From an uncultured Candidatus Saccharibacteria bacterium (GTDB lineage: Bacteria; Patescibacteriota; Saccharimonadia; Saccharimonadales; Saccharimonadaceae), in NCBI GenBank assembly GCA_947253945.1, contig CAMYAY010000005.1:1-64000 (forward strand): DNA of 64,000 bases. The letters are read 5' to 3'. The notes under the pieces were generated by a model. That model was not told where the DNA came from and ran no database searches. It saw only the letters and a program-made list of their open reading frames with translations. How positions within the stretch are numbered: position 1 is the stretch's first letter; each line of letters starts with the position of its first letter. Shown here piece after piece: positions 17,180-26,443 of this stretch. Both the position numbers and the translations under genes were made by a program.

Positions 17180-17907
17180 CTTAACTCATCCCCCATCACG
17201 CTAAACCGTTTAATCACCTTAATCCGACCTTCACCAGGCTTGCGTGAACCAAGTGGCGTCCAACAAGCACGCACAATGGCCTCGATATAATAGCCGTCTC
17301 GTTCACTTTTAGTAGCCTTACTCTTAACAATATCTACCCAAAGGCCATGGCCTGGTATTGGCGCCGTACTAATTTGCTGCTTTAAGCCATCAACACCACT
17401 CTTGTCAAATGAAACACTGCTATATTTTTGAAAATACCTGCTATCACCACTGCTAATCTTCCAGGCGTTAAGCACTTCGCTATGGTGGCTATCACCCGGG
17501 TTATTTGAATTCCACAGACGCACAAATCTATCGTCCTCCGGGTTGTAATCATATGTCAACCAAATACTACTATACACCGAGCCTCCAGCAGTCGAAGTGT
17601 GCATCGTACAGTCACTATGATAAATTTCATCCACCAATTTGCTATCCTTGGCTGGATCTGCCAACTTAGCCAAGTCCATAACTTTTTTCCACTCATCACT
17701 ACTAGGCTTACGATCACGTAAATACTCAATCAATTCTAATTGCGAGTTAATGCTAGCACGCACTGCAGTACGTTCAGCGGCGTCCATAATCGTAGCTAGA
17801 CTACGGTTAGTCACCATGAACACCGTTGTCACCACTAGCCCCATCATTGCAATTGCAATCGCCACTTCAACTAGCGTATCACCGCTTTGGTTTCGCTGCT
17901 TCATCAC
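17176..17907 (-). CDS. Minor pilin (PilV-like)
   Basis: A 243-residue prepilin with leader KQRNQSG|DTLVEVAIAIAMMG. The first mature residue is Asp rather than Phe/Met, but Glu5 is kept. A single hydrophobic helix follows, then a globular domain of about 200 residues. It overlaps the upstream pilin gene by 29 nt and the downstream one by 4 nt. PilV/GspI-type proteins help initiate pilus assembly. Confidence 0.8.
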   Translation of the reverse strand: MMKQRNQSGDTLVEVAIAIAMMGLVVTTVFMVTNRSLATIMDAAERTAVRASINSQLELIEYLRDRKPSSDEWKKVMDLAKLADPAKDSKLVDEIYHSDCTMHTSTAGGSVYSSIWLTYDYNPEDDRFVRLWNSNNPGDSHHSEVLNAWKISSGDSRYFQKYSSVSFDKSGVDGLKQQISTAPIPGHGLWVDIVKSKATKSERDGYYIEAIVRACWTPLGSRKPGEGRIKVIKRFSVMGDELR

Positions 17908-18832
17908 ATACTCCGATTAAATTATCTTTATCAGCCGTATTCTTTAAATCAAATCTAAATGGCGCCGGAGCACTCGATTTAATACCAGACGAAGTGCCCT
18001 GAGTTGGTATACAATATGCCACACTGTACTTGTCGTTATAAGAACCTAGCGTCTTCGTCAACTTTCCCTTGTTGACGTATAATACCACCCCAACAATATT
18101 ATTCAATGTATCAATACTATCTTTTAGACGAGTTGCGGTATCCCCCTTAAATCTAAGGGTTCGCACTTCATCGCCACTAGCCGCATCAATCACAACATTA
18201 CTATAAGTCATTATTGCGCCACCAATCGGATTGTGTAAAATAGCCACTGCAACATTGTCATTAATTGGTTCAGGATTGCCATTACGAACCGCATTCCACG
18301 CGCCAACCAAAATATTGTCTCCACCATAGCTACGCGTTAGAGACCTACTTCCGGCGTCTAACTCTGAATCATTGGCTGGCAATACCTTTAGCCAATTATT
18401 CTTTGAAGCGGTGTAGATAATGTTAGCAGCAGAATCCTTAATGCCATCAGGATTGTCCCACATTCGCCCCTCAGGCTTACTTCTATCAGGGGTAGCAACA
18501 ATATAGCTCACCACCATTTTATCCTTCTGAAACTCAACTAGCCGACCAACAATATAGCATTTACTATTACCAGCAGTAACATCAGTATCGTCCATATCAC
18601 TTCGGCACTCCCTTAATCGCGCCGATATTTTACTGCCGCTAATTCGATTATTGATCCCAAATCGCACGTCGTTATATTGACGCTCCAAAAAAGTCTTCGT
18701 AGCATTAATCGAGTCATTGAAGTGTTGCCGGGTACTCATACCATACAGGCTAGCCGCCATAAATAGCATTGACCCCGAAATTGCCAAGGCCAAGCCAACT
18801 TCCATTATTGTGTATCCGCTCTCTCGCTTCAT
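17879..18832 (-). CDS. Minor pilin
   Basis: A 317-residue prepilin with leader KRESG|YTIMEVGLALAISGSM, Glu5 present, one transmembrane helix and a large globular region with paired Cys residues (near residues 75-95 and at the C-terminus). First gene of the minor pilin operon: TATAAT with the extended TG element (TGCTATAAT) lies 10 nt upstream of the ATG, leaving an AGGTAGGT stretch that could act as a short ribosome binding site. Confidence 0.8.
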   Translation of the reverse strand: MKRESGYTIMEVGLALAISGSMLFMAASLYGMSTRQHFNDSINATKTFLERQYNDVRFGINNRISGSKISARLRECRSDMDDTDVTAGNSKCYIVGRLVEFQKDKMVVSYIVATPDRSKPEGRMWDNPDGIKDSAANIIYTASKNNWLKVLPANDSELDAGSRSLTRSYGGDNILVGAWNAVRNGNPEPINDNVAVAILHNPIGGAIMTYSNVVIDAASGDEVRTLRFKGDTATRLKDSIDTLNNIVGVVLYVNKGKLTKTLGSYNDKYSVAYCIPTQGTSSGIKSSAPAPFRFDLKNTADKDNLIGVCDEAAKPKR

Positions 18833-18872
18833 ACCTACCTAAATTATAGCACAAGCTAAATAAATTGATAAA

Positions 18873-19739
18873 CTACAAAACCACCGACATTAAGCTAAAT
18901 ACTCGGTTTACCACCCCTACGGTTAAATACATTGTCAAAACTATCAATATCGTAGCCAAAATTAGACACTGTCCAAATGGCACTTGACTCGCCAAATTTA
19001 ATTTGCGTCTAGCTAAGCGCGGTAGGGCCATTACACTACATAGTATATTAGCAATAAAAAGTGTAATTAGCGCATATTGCCAGCTACCCACTAACAAACT
19101 AAGTACCACGCAAAGTTTAACGTCACCCAGGCCAATTAATTTGCCCTTGCTAAGAAGCCACAGTAAACCATAAAGTCCGGATAGAGGTATTAAAGCTAAT
19201 GTGGCCTCTTGCCACCAATTAGCATGCAATGTAACGCCAGTAATATTATTTAAAAATACCACATAAATTATTGCCCCGATAATCGCCGGGTAGACAATCA
19301 CATTTGGTAATATATGATATAGTGCATCGTACACCGCCAAAATAACCAACAAGGTCAATACTACTAGCCATATTAGCAGAACTACCGTCTTGCCTAGCTC
19401 CATAAAGATAATTAGGTGCAGCGGCGTAGTCTCGAGCAATGGTGCTAGACCTATAGCAGACAAGACAAACAATGTCGCCGTAGCTACTTCAAGAATTAGG
19501 GGTAGGTAGCCAATTGGTTTTTTACAATAGCGACATTTGCCTCGCAAACAAACCCAAGATAAAATTGGGATTAAATCTAATGGCTTCAGCTGGTGGTGGC
19601 AATTATCGCACTCGCTCCGACCCTTTACCCAGTCGCGTTTAGTGTGTAAGCGGTCAACCGTACAAGCTGCAAACGACCCTGCACAAGTACCAATGATAAA
19701 CAGCACTACCCAGCTCAAAATACCAATCGCCATATCCAT
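18873..19739 (-). CDS. pilD: Prepilin peptidase (A24 family)
   Basis: A 288-residue membrane aspartic protease that cleaves prepilin leaders and usually N-methylates the new N-terminus. N-terminal helix, then GTCAGSFAACTVDRL, a zinc-binding-like cytoplasmic loop with two CxxC motifs (CDNC and CRYC), and the two catalytic aspartates in YDALYHILPN and GLGDVKL, the latter matching the family GxGD motif. The length is normal for PilD. TATAAT ends 6 nt before the ATG, so it has its own leaderless promoter inside the pilus locus. Confidence 0.95.
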   Translation of the reverse strand: MDMAIGILSWVVLFIIGTCAGSFAACTVDRLHTKRDWVKGRSECDNCHHQLKPLDLIPILSWVCLRGKCRYCKKPIGYLPLILEVATATLFVLSAIGLAPLLETTPLHLIIFMELGKTVVLLIWLVVLTLLVILAVYDALYHILPNVIVYPAIIGAIIYVVFLNNITGVTLHANWWQEATLALIPLSGLYGLLWLLSKGKLIGLGDVKLCVVLSLLVGSWQYALITLFIANILCSVMALPRLARRKLNLASQVPFGQCLILATILIVLTMYLTVGVVNRVFSLMSVVL

Positions 19740-19762
19740 ATTGATATTATAGCATAACCAAT

Positions 19763-19792
19763 AAAAATACGGGCATATAGCCCGTATTTTTA
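19763..19792 (-). terminator. Bidirectional terminator downstream of the major pilin gene
   Basis: Inverted repeat AAAATACGGGC/GCCCGTATTTT with a 5-nt loop; T-runs on both strands. It separates pilA from pilD. Confidence 0.85.
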
Positions 19793-19806
19793 CAACTACA
19801 CTTTAA

Positions 19807-20358
19807 CTAGTTAGCGCTAGCGCAAAGCTGGTCAAAGCCTTTAGCTGTTTCGTTAAAGATAATTACTGAGGCTTGGCGCGTAGAACCAGGTACCGGTTTC
19901 TTATGGCTATCGTCACAAACGGTTTGTGGAACTACATACATAGTCTTGCGCAACTTCTGCTTCTCGTTAGCATCAGTAGGATTGAGATTCGTTGGGAGAC
20001 CCTCCGCAGTTGACGACCCGCTCTTAAGAGCTGCAATCTCGATTGATTCAGTGTTATTAGACAACGTATCAATATATTTGCCAAAGTTCTGGCCGACACC
20101 GTTGTTATTCTTATATGCCACATGGCCATCCTCATAGGCATTGACATCACCCTTTTGTGCTACTGAGCTAGCTGGGTTGTTGGCGATATAACTAGTAATA
20201 GCCTCAATCACCTGCGCCTGGTCACGCTTACGGGCGTCATTACGCTGGTTACGCTGCAAGGCAGGAACTGCCAAGAACACCACCAAGAAGATCAATGCAC
20301 CGACAGCGAGCACAAGTGCAACTTCGATAATCGTAAAGCCCTTTTGACTTTTCTTCAT
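19807..20358 (-). CDS. pilA: Type IV major pilin candidate
   Basis: A 183-residue prepilin with leader KKSQKG|FTIIEVALVLAVGAL, Glu5 and a single hydrophobic helix, followed by a polar domain with a C-terminal Cys pair (VCDDSHK ... LCASAN) that could form the pilin D-loop. It is chosen as major pilin because it has its own strong promoter, a leader with an AGG-rich ribosome binding site, a terminator directly after it, and sits with pilT and pilC. The low number of bulky insertions also fits a fibre subunit. Confidence 0.82.
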   Translation of the reverse strand: MKKSQKGFTIIEVALVLAVGALIFLVVFLAVPALQRNQRNDARKRDQAQVIEAITSYIANNPASSVAQKGDVNAYEDGHVAYKNNNGVGQNFGKYIDTLSNNTESIEIAALKSGSSTAEGLPTNLNPTDANEKQKLRKTMYVVPQTVCDDSHKKPVPGSTRQASVIIFNETAKGFDQLCASAN

Positions 20359-20398
20359 TTATCCTAATTACCTTTCTGTTATTTAACTTACATTTAAA

Positions 20399-20426
20399 AT
20401 TATAGCACAACCATTTTGGTTTACAA
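20399..20426 (-). promoter_or_regulatory. pilA promoter
   Basis: On the minus strand: TTGTAA (-35, 20421-20426), 16-bp spacer with TG extension, TATAAT (-10, 20399-20404). The leader of about 35 nt carries GAAAGG and AGGA upstream of the ATG. Confidence 0.75.
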
Positions 20427-20430
20427 GGGT

Positions 20431-21639
20431 CTAGTGCTGCAAACCAGTCGACAGCTGGTAAATTGGTAGCAAAACGGCAGCCACGATAAAGCCAATCATT
20501 AAGGCCATTACCACCATCAATACTGGTTCAATTAAAGTTGAAATTGACTTAATAGTGTTGTCTACCTCCTTATCATAATAGTCCGCTACCTTGCCTAGCA
20601 TTGTATCAATACTACCAGCATTCTCACCGATTCTAATCATCTCAGGCACAAATGGCAGAATATAATCACGCCCCGACAAAGCTTCTGAAGTCGATTTACC
20701 ATTCTTTACTGGCCCCATTGCCGCTGCAATATCATCATGTACTAGCACATTGTTAACGGAGTCAGCCGAAATTCGCAATGATTCCAAAATTGACACACCA
20801 GCCTGCACCAGCGTCTGCATCGTACGCGAGAATCGCGCCATGTATAGCTTGCGGATCAAGTCCTTAAATAACGGTGCGTTCAACTTTAAAGCATCAATCG
20901 TCTTACGGCCACCAGTTGTTCGCTTCCAACGACCAAAGAAGAAGATAAAGACACCAATTGCAAGTAATGTAATATACCAATAATGCATCAAAAAGCCCGC
21001 CACAGACTGCAAAATTTGCGTCTGAACCGGCAACGTCTTGTGCATGTCATCGTACAAGTGCTTCACTTGCGGCACCAATGTCACCAACATATAAATCACC
21101 ACGCCGACAATCACAGTTAACACAATTGCCGGATAAACCATAGCGCCCTTAATCTTACTCAACATATCAGCATCGTGCTCCAACTGATCAGCTAGACGCT
21201 GCAACGAAGTATCAAGTTTACCTGAAGTTTCACCAGCGCGCACAATGGCAATATAAAACTGGCTAAAAACATCTGGATACTTTGCTAACGCATCAGAAAA
21301 AGCGCCACCGCCATTCACCTGCGACAGCACATCGCTCATGATATTCTTTAAGGCGCGCGATTGCGACTGCTCGGCGACTGTCGCCAACGCCTGTGACAGA
21401 GGTAGCCCAGCATTCAGCATCGTCGACATCTGGCGCGTCATAATCACCAAATCCTTACTGGTAACACGATTAAATTTATCTAGTAACTTTGAATTGTTAT
21501 TAGCTGCCTTAATTTCGATTGGCACAATGTTTTGCGCCATCAAAAGCCTAGCAGCGGCATTCTCACTATCGGCTTGAATAGTTGAATGGATAAGCTTGCC
21601 GCTCTTTGTGTCGCGTGCCTTGTAACTAAATGTTGCCAT
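20431..21639 (-). CDS. pilC: Type IV pilus inner membrane platform protein PilC
   Basis: A 402-residue T2SSF-family protein. It has an N-terminal YKARDTKSGK region, two homologous cytoplasmic F domains (about 65-190 and 270-390) with RMIRIGENAGSID-type signatures (EMIRIGENAGSID near 315), and three transmembrane helices (near 165, 215 and 375). PilC transmits ATPase movement to the growing pilin fibre. Its start overlaps the stop of pilT by one base. Confidence 0.95.
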   Translation of the reverse strand: MATFSYKARDTKSGKLIHSTIQADSENAAARLLMAQNIVPIEIKAANNNSKLLDKFNRVTSKDLVIMTRQMSTMLNAGLPLSQALATVAEQSQSRALKNIMSDVLSQVNGGGAFSDALAKYPDVFSQFYIAIVRAGETSGKLDTSLQRLADQLEHDADMLSKIKGAMVYPAIVLTVIVGVVIYMLVTLVPQVKHLYDDMHKTLPVQTQILQSVAGFLMHYWYITLLAIGVFIFFFGRWKRTTGGRKTIDALKLNAPLFKDLIRKLYMARFSRTMQTLVQAGVSILESLRISADSVNNVLVHDDIAAAMGPVKNGKSTSEALSGRDYILPFVPEMIRIGENAGSIDTMLGKVADYYDKEVDNTIKSISTLIEPVLMVVMALMIGFIVAAVLLPIYQLSTGLQH

Positions 21640-22703
21640 TATCCTCTCATCATCCTTTCAAATTCTTCTAGATCAACTGCATAATTTCTGGCTTCATCGT
21701 AAGTAATACGCCCCTCTTGGACAAAATTGACTAGGGTGCGGTCCATTGTCTGCATCCCTTCACGACTTGAGGTCTGAATCACTGCATCAATCTGGTGTGA
21801 TTTGCCTTCACGAATAATATTGCGTATGGCCGAGTTCACCAGCAAAAGCTCAGTCGCTACCACGCGACCGCCACCAATCGACGGAATCAAGCGTTGTGCA
21901 CAAATCGCCTGCAAGATATTACCAAGTTGCAACTTTACCTGCTGCTGTTGGTGCGGTGGGAAAGCGTTGACAATACGGTCAACCGACTGCGAAGCTGAGT
22001 TGGTGTGGAGAGTAGCTAACACCAAGTGCCCTGTCTCTGCAATCGTAATAGCGGCCGAAATAGTCTCAAGATCGCGCATCTCACCAATCAATACAACATC
22101 CGGGTCTTCGCGCAAAGCGCTACGAAGTGCTGCATTAAATGAGTAAGTATCGTAGTGAACTTCGCGTTGCACAATTACCGAACGCTTTGAAGCATGGGTA
22201 AATTCAATTGGGTCCTCAATCGTCACAATGTGCTTTGATTGCTCTTCGTTAATCTTATTAATTACCGCCGCCAAAGTCGTAGACTTACCAGAACCGGTCG
22301 GGCCCGTCACTAACACCAAACCACGTGGATAGCTAGCAAATTCTGACACCTTATCTGGTAAACCAAGTTCATTAATTGTTGGAATCTCATGTGGAATCAA
22401 GCGAAACGCCGCAGCTACATTACCACGCTCATGGAATGCGTTAACACGGAATCGCCCTAGTTCACCAAAGGCGAACGAAAAGTCGAATTCCTTATCCTTA
22501 ATAAAAATCTGCTGCTGGTCGTTATCCAATACACTAAACACCAACTTCTCAACCATATCTGGCGATAGCTTGACCACACCAGCCATCGGCGTTAGCGAAC
22601 CGTCAACACGTAAAATTGGTGGTAAGCCAGCTTGCAAATGCAAGTCAGAGGCGTGCTGATTTATCACCTCTTGCAACAGCATTTCAATCCGTATATTATC
22701 CAT
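21639..22703 (-). CDS. pilT: Pilus retraction ATPase PilT
   Basis: A 354-residue secretion ATPase of the PilT branch: PAS-like N-domain with HASDLHLQAGLPP, Walker A GPTGSGKST, Asp box EDPIEF, Walker B GEMRDLETI and the His box LATLHTNSA. PilT powers depolymerisation and so twitching and DNA uptake. It heads a pilT-pilC unit: TGCTATAAT (hexamer 22722-22727) and a leader with GGGAGGG precede the ATG. Confidence 0.96.
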   Translation of the reverse strand: MDNIRIEMLLQEVINQHASDLHLQAGLPPILRVDGSLTPMAGVVKLSPDMVEKLVFSVLDNDQQQIFIKDKEFDFSFAFGELGRFRVNAFHERGNVAAAFRLIPHEIPTINELGLPDKVSEFASYPRGLVLVTGPTGSGKSTTLAAVINKINEEQSKHIVTIEDPIEFTHASKRSVIVQREVHYDTYSFNAALRSALREDPDVVLIGEMRDLETISAAITIAETGHLVLATLHTNSASQSVDRIVNAFPPHQQQQVKLQLGNILQAICAQRLIPSIGGGRVVATELLLVNSAIRNIIREGKSHQIDAVIQTSSREGMQTMDRTLVNFVQEGRITYDEARNYAVDLEEFERMMRG

Positions 22704-22738
22704 ATCCCTCCCGTTTTGTTTATTATAGCACTTATGCT

Positions 22739-24502
22739 TTAAGCAATACCACCTGCCACGCGATTAACCTCTTCAATTGTGGTATCACCAGCCAACGCCT
22801 TCAAATATCCATCCGACTTCATCGGAATCATACCTTGAGCTTCAGCCACCTCCTGAATCTGGCTCGAAGTTGCATGCTTAATAATTAGCTGCTGAATTTC
22901 CTCCGTCACTTCAATCACCTCATATAGACCAATACGCCCCTTGTATCCGCCCGGAGTAGTAGGCGTCTCTTTACCATGATAAAGTTCAAAGTTTGGTTGA
23001 TTGGCTAACGGTAATTTATCGTAACCCAAATCCTCACAAATCTTTTGCACTTCAGCTTGGTCCTTTGGCAGTAAGTTGCCAACCGTACTACGAATTGAAG
23101 CAGTTTCGATGTCAGTGCTAGTGTAAGGCTCGCGATCAGAACTATTGCGACGAACCAAACGCTGACCAATCACGGTGTTAATCGTTGAGGCAATCAAGAA
23201 TGGTTCCACGCCCATATCAAGCAAACGTGGCAAAATACCAGCAGCTGAGTTTGTGTGGAGGGTTGAAAACACCAAGTGACCCGTCAAAGCAGCCTGCACT
23301 GCCAAGTTGGCCGTCTCAGCATCACGAATCTCACCCACGAGCACAACATCCGGGTCAAGACGCAAGATAGAGCGCAAACCAGCTGCAAACGTTAGGCCAG
23401 TTGCCGCGTTCACCTGAATCTGGTTTACGCCATTCATACGATACTCGACCGGGTCCTCTAGAGTAATAATATTGATTTCTTCACTAAATATCTCCTGCAC
23501 CAAGGCGTACAATGAGGTAGACTTACCTGAACCAGTCGGACCAGAGGTTAACACCATACCATTTGGCTTTGAAATACCACGACGAATCGTACGGAGTGCG
23601 CGACCCGTATAACCCATATCCTCCAGCTTAAAGCTCGAGCCAGACTTATCGAGCAAACGAATCACCACTTGCTCACCCCAAATCACTGGCGAGATAGCAA
23701 TACGAAGGTCAACCTCGCGGTCAGACACCTTTACCACGAACTGACCATCCTGCGGCTTACGGTGTTCATCAATCTTCAAATTAGCTAAAATTTTAATACG
23801 TGAAATTAGCGGCGCCTCAAATGACTTCGGCAAATCCATTACTACACGCAACACGCCATCAATACGCATACGCACCACCAATTTATTCTCATGTGGCTCA
23901 ATATGAATATCTGAAGCGCGCGAACGTTGCGCGTACTCAAGCAACTGCGTCAAAATCTTAGAGGTTGGCGAATCCTGCGCAATCACCTGAACATTGGCTG
24001 AGATACGCTCTTCCTTACGCGTCTTCTCCGCCACTGATTCATCAACATCTAGGTGGTACTGTGACAAAATATTGTTAATACCCGATTCAGATGCCAAATA
24101 GACCTTCAAAGGTCGATTAATTTCATTTGACAAAAAGTCAATTGCCTGAACGTTGTTAGCATCCAGCATTGCCACTGCCAATCGCTTCGCACCACCCTCA
24201 GTGGTTTCACCGAGCGGTACCGCCATAAAGCGCTGCGCCACCTCCATCGGCAAAAGCGCTAGTACCTCAGATGGAATAGCGGCATGCGACAAATTAGCGT
24301 ATGGCACGTGTGTTACATGTGAGATCGCCTGAGTTAATTGCTCATCATTAATTGCGCCCTCACTAATCATGTAGGTAATTAATGGTTGCTCATGATCAGC
24401 CGCGTCAACTTTTAGCTCATCAAGCTTTTCCTGCGTCACCAACCCCGAATCAATAAAGTACTGTTCGATATCGCGACGATTTTCGTCAGTTAAAATTGCC
24501 AC
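22739..24502 (-). CDS. pilB: Pilus extension ATPase PilB
   Basis: A 587-residue GspE/PilB ATPase. The N-terminal MshEN domain (about 1-150) often binds c-di-GMP; then RASDIHIEPHENK, Walker A GPTGSGKSTSLYALV, Asp box EDPVEYRM, Walker B GEIRDAETA and the His box. The zinc tetracysteine loop common in PilB is not evident. The start is GTG 24502, sharing a base with the stop of the upstream small gene (TAGTG). Confidence 0.95.
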   Translation of the reverse strand: MAILTDENRRDIEQYFIDSGLVTQEKLDELKVDAADHEQPLITYMISEGAINDEQLTQAISHVTHVPYANLSHAAIPSEVLALLPMEVAQRFMAVPLGETTEGGAKRLAVAMLDANNVQAIDFLSNEINRPLKVYLASESGINNILSQYHLDVDESVAEKTRKEERISANVQVIAQDSPTSKILTQLLEYAQRSRASDIHIEPHENKLVVRMRIDGVLRVVMDLPKSFEAPLISRIKILANLKIDEHRKPQDGQFVVKVSDREVDLRIAISPVIWGEQVVIRLLDKSGSSFKLEDMGYTGRALRTIRRGISKPNGMVLTSGPTGSGKSTSLYALVQEIFSEEINIITLEDPVEYRMNGVNQIQVNAATGLTFAAGLRSILRLDPDVVLVGEIRDAETANLAVQAALTGHLVFSTLHTNSAAGILPRLLDMGVEPFLIASTINTVIGQRLVRRNSSDREPYTSTDIETASIRSTVGNLLPKDQAEVQKICEDLGYDKLPLANQPNFELYHGKETPTTPGGYKGRIGLYEVIEVTEEIQQLIIKHATSSQIQEVAEAQGMIPMKSDGYLKALAGDTTIEEVNRVAGGIA

Positions 24503-24759
24503 TACTTACTTTCCCCTGATTCAGATTTAAACGGCAAACTACCAGTCGAACCAATATTTGATTCTACAGTTGGATTGATACCATGGTCATTAAATACCGC
24601 ACGGTCCGGCTTAGCCACTCGCTCAGTAAATTTCTCCGCGTAAGTTACCTTCTGCGGACTTTTTTCTGGAGTAGACAGCATCATATCAGTCAAAAAATAC
24701 GCAGCCATGCCGACTATTCCAACTACAAATATCACCATTGCAACATCTGATTTTTTCAC
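24502..24759 (-). CDS. Small membrane protein of the pilus operon
   Basis: An 85-residue protein with a single N-terminal transmembrane helix (VAMVIFVVGIVGMAAYFL) and a hydrophilic tail. It sits exactly where pilP is found in pilMNOPQ operons but has no lipobox and is too short to be PilP. It overlaps pilO by 4 nt and pilB by one base, so it is surely co-expressed. An alignment-platform accessory role is inferred from position only. Confidence 0.65.
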   Translation of the reverse strand: MKKSDVAMVIFVVGIVGMAAYFLTDMMLSTPEKSPQKVTYAEKFTERVAKPDRAVFNDHGINPTVESNIGSTGSLPFKSESGESK

Positions 24760-25484
24760 GGTGCTACCTCCTTCTGCATCAACTTGTAATCTATTTTTGG
24801 CGCATAATAAGTCGTAGCATTAATGTGCGCAGTCATCCTATCATCCGAGCCATCAATCTGAATATCATTAATGACAATCGTACGAATTGAATTATTTAGG
24901 TCATTGATCGTCTTTTGAATATAGTGGATACTACCCGAAATTGTAACCGAGAAGTGTACTGGAATAGCTGCCAATCCTAAAGTCCTCTCATTTGAGAACG
25001 ATGAGGATTTTTTCTTGGTGTTTGGTTTAGTACTAGACAGCTCAGTGTCATTGCTATCAATATTAATCGCCTGCACAACAACACCTGAGCGCGTCAATAT
25101 TTTATCCTGCAATGAAGAGCCAAGCGAAGTGGTATCATTTTTAGTCGGCAAGGCATCAAGAATAACCTGCAATGGCGACCGGTCATCTGGCTTAATCTGA
25201 CTTAAGTTCAGTGCCTCATCCGCCTTCAACGCATCAACGTTACTCTTTATCTTCTTAATTTTTTCAACATTACCCTTTAAAATAGACTCCGTATTACCAA
25301 CCTCAGTATTTACCTTAGTTTGATAGACAATTTTATTCCAAAAATTACAACCAACAATCAGAGTTACCACCACGGCGCAACCAGCAAATGACAACCACAT
25401 CATCACTTGCTTCTGCGCGCTGTCTATCTGTTGACGTTTGCCAATAATATAATTTGGCAAAAGTGACTTTAAATCAAATTTCAT
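24756..25484 (-). CDS. PilO-like alignment platform protein
   Basis: A 242-residue bitopic protein: a cytoplasmic N-terminus, one transmembrane helix (about residues 27-48), a coiled-coil region with Lys/Ile repeats (NVEKIKKIKSNVDAL) and a ferredoxin-like C-terminal domain. This is the PilO architecture, and it lies directly after pilN. PilN-PilO dimers connect PilM in the cytoplasm to the pilus machinery. Sequence identity to named PilO cannot be judged here; the call rests on topology and order. Confidence 0.75.
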   Translation of the reverse strand: MKFDLKSLLPNYIIGKRQQIDSAQKQVMMWLSFAGCAVVVTLIVGCNFWNKIVYQTKVNTEVGNTESILKGNVEKIKKIKSNVDALKADEALNLSQIKPDDRSPLQVILDALPTKNDTTSLGSSLQDKILTRSGVVVQAINIDSNDTELSSTKPNTKKKSSSFSNERTLGLAAIPVHFSVTISGSIHYIQKTINDLNNSIRTIVINDIQIDGSDDRMTAHINATTYYAPKIDYKLMQKEVAP

Positions 25485-26443
25485 TGTTTATCCCCTTCAC
25501 TATCGCCCGTGTCATCCTTAGCTGTATCGCTTGAGCTATCGTCGGTACTAGTTTTATCTTTGTCGCTCTTGTTATCTTTCTTATTATCCTTCTTCGTCTT
25601 ATTCTGCTTCTTCTGCTTAGAGCCATTGCTCGAGTCACTATTGGTTTTACCGTCAAACAGCTTCTTACTTGCGCCTGGAGTATTATCGCGCGAATCAGAA
25701 ATCGTCTCATGTGGCACCTCAATAGAAGTATTGGTAATATTATATGCAAAAATAACCGGGTTATATTTTAGGGTCAACGAAAACGATAGTTGACCAGACC
25801 GAGAGGTTTTGGTCGTATTACCATTAGTATTACCAGAATACTCTGCAGTAGCTGAAACGCCGCTTAATCCAACTTCATTAAATATCTGTTCAACGTGCTC
25901 ACTATCATCACCACTGAGACGATAGTGAATCTTCGCCTTCTGCATAGTCAGCTTAATCACATTTAAAGCTGCATAACTTGAAGTTTTAGCCTGCAATGTA
26001 ATAGTTCCAACTGGGCCGTCACTGTAGTTGCTCGACTGGTTCAAGGAGTTAATATGGAACGACCCAATCGTCATACCATTTGCCCCAGTCGGGTTAAGCT
26101 TAGCGAGATAATCGAATATTAGAGAAAAATTCTCTTGTGTTTTCTTTAATTTACTAATCTGATCAAGCTGGTTCTGAATGGTCATGTATTCATTTAGTTC
26201 ACCAGTGCGCTGCTCTTTAACAATCTTATCGCTATAATTTTTAATGTTGCCATCAGCCACATTCTTCACCACAGCTAATGTCGTAAGAGTAGAAGCCAAA
26301 ATAAACATAATAACACCGCAGACAACAGTTATCAGAATACTCACGCTAACCATAATGTTGCGCTGCATCCGCGCCTTAATTAAGCTAATCTTAACATCAG
26401 GCAAGAGATTAATCTGTGGTATAGTTGGGTGGTTTGAAGCCAT
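25481..26443 (-). CDS. pilN: PilN-like protein with charged C-terminal tail
   Basis: A 320-residue bitopic protein. The cytoplasmic N-terminus carries PQINLLPDVK, which matches the conserved INLLP motif by which PilN binds PilM. One transmembrane helix (about 30-55), a coiled-coil and a globular domain follow. The last 60 residues are a low-complexity Lys/Asp/Ser tail (for example KQKKQNKTKKDNKK), not usual in PilN. It overlaps pilO by 4 nt and starts one base after the pilM stop. Confidence 0.85.
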   Translation of the reverse strand: MASNHPTIPQINLLPDVKISLIKARMQRNIMVSVSILITVVCGVIMFILASTLTTLAVVKNVADGNIKNYSDKIVKEQRTGELNEYMTIQNQLDQISKLKKTQENFSLIFDYLAKLNPTGANGMTIGSFHINSLNQSSNYSDGPVGTITLQAKTSSYAALNVIKLTMQKAKIHYRLSGDDSEHVEQIFNEVGLSGVSATAEYSGNTNGNTTKTSRSGQLSFSLTLKYNPVIFAYNITNTSIEVPHETISDSRDNTPGASKKLFDGKTNSDSSNGSKQKKQNKTKKDNKKDNKSDKDKTSTDDSSSDTAKDDTGDSEGDKQ

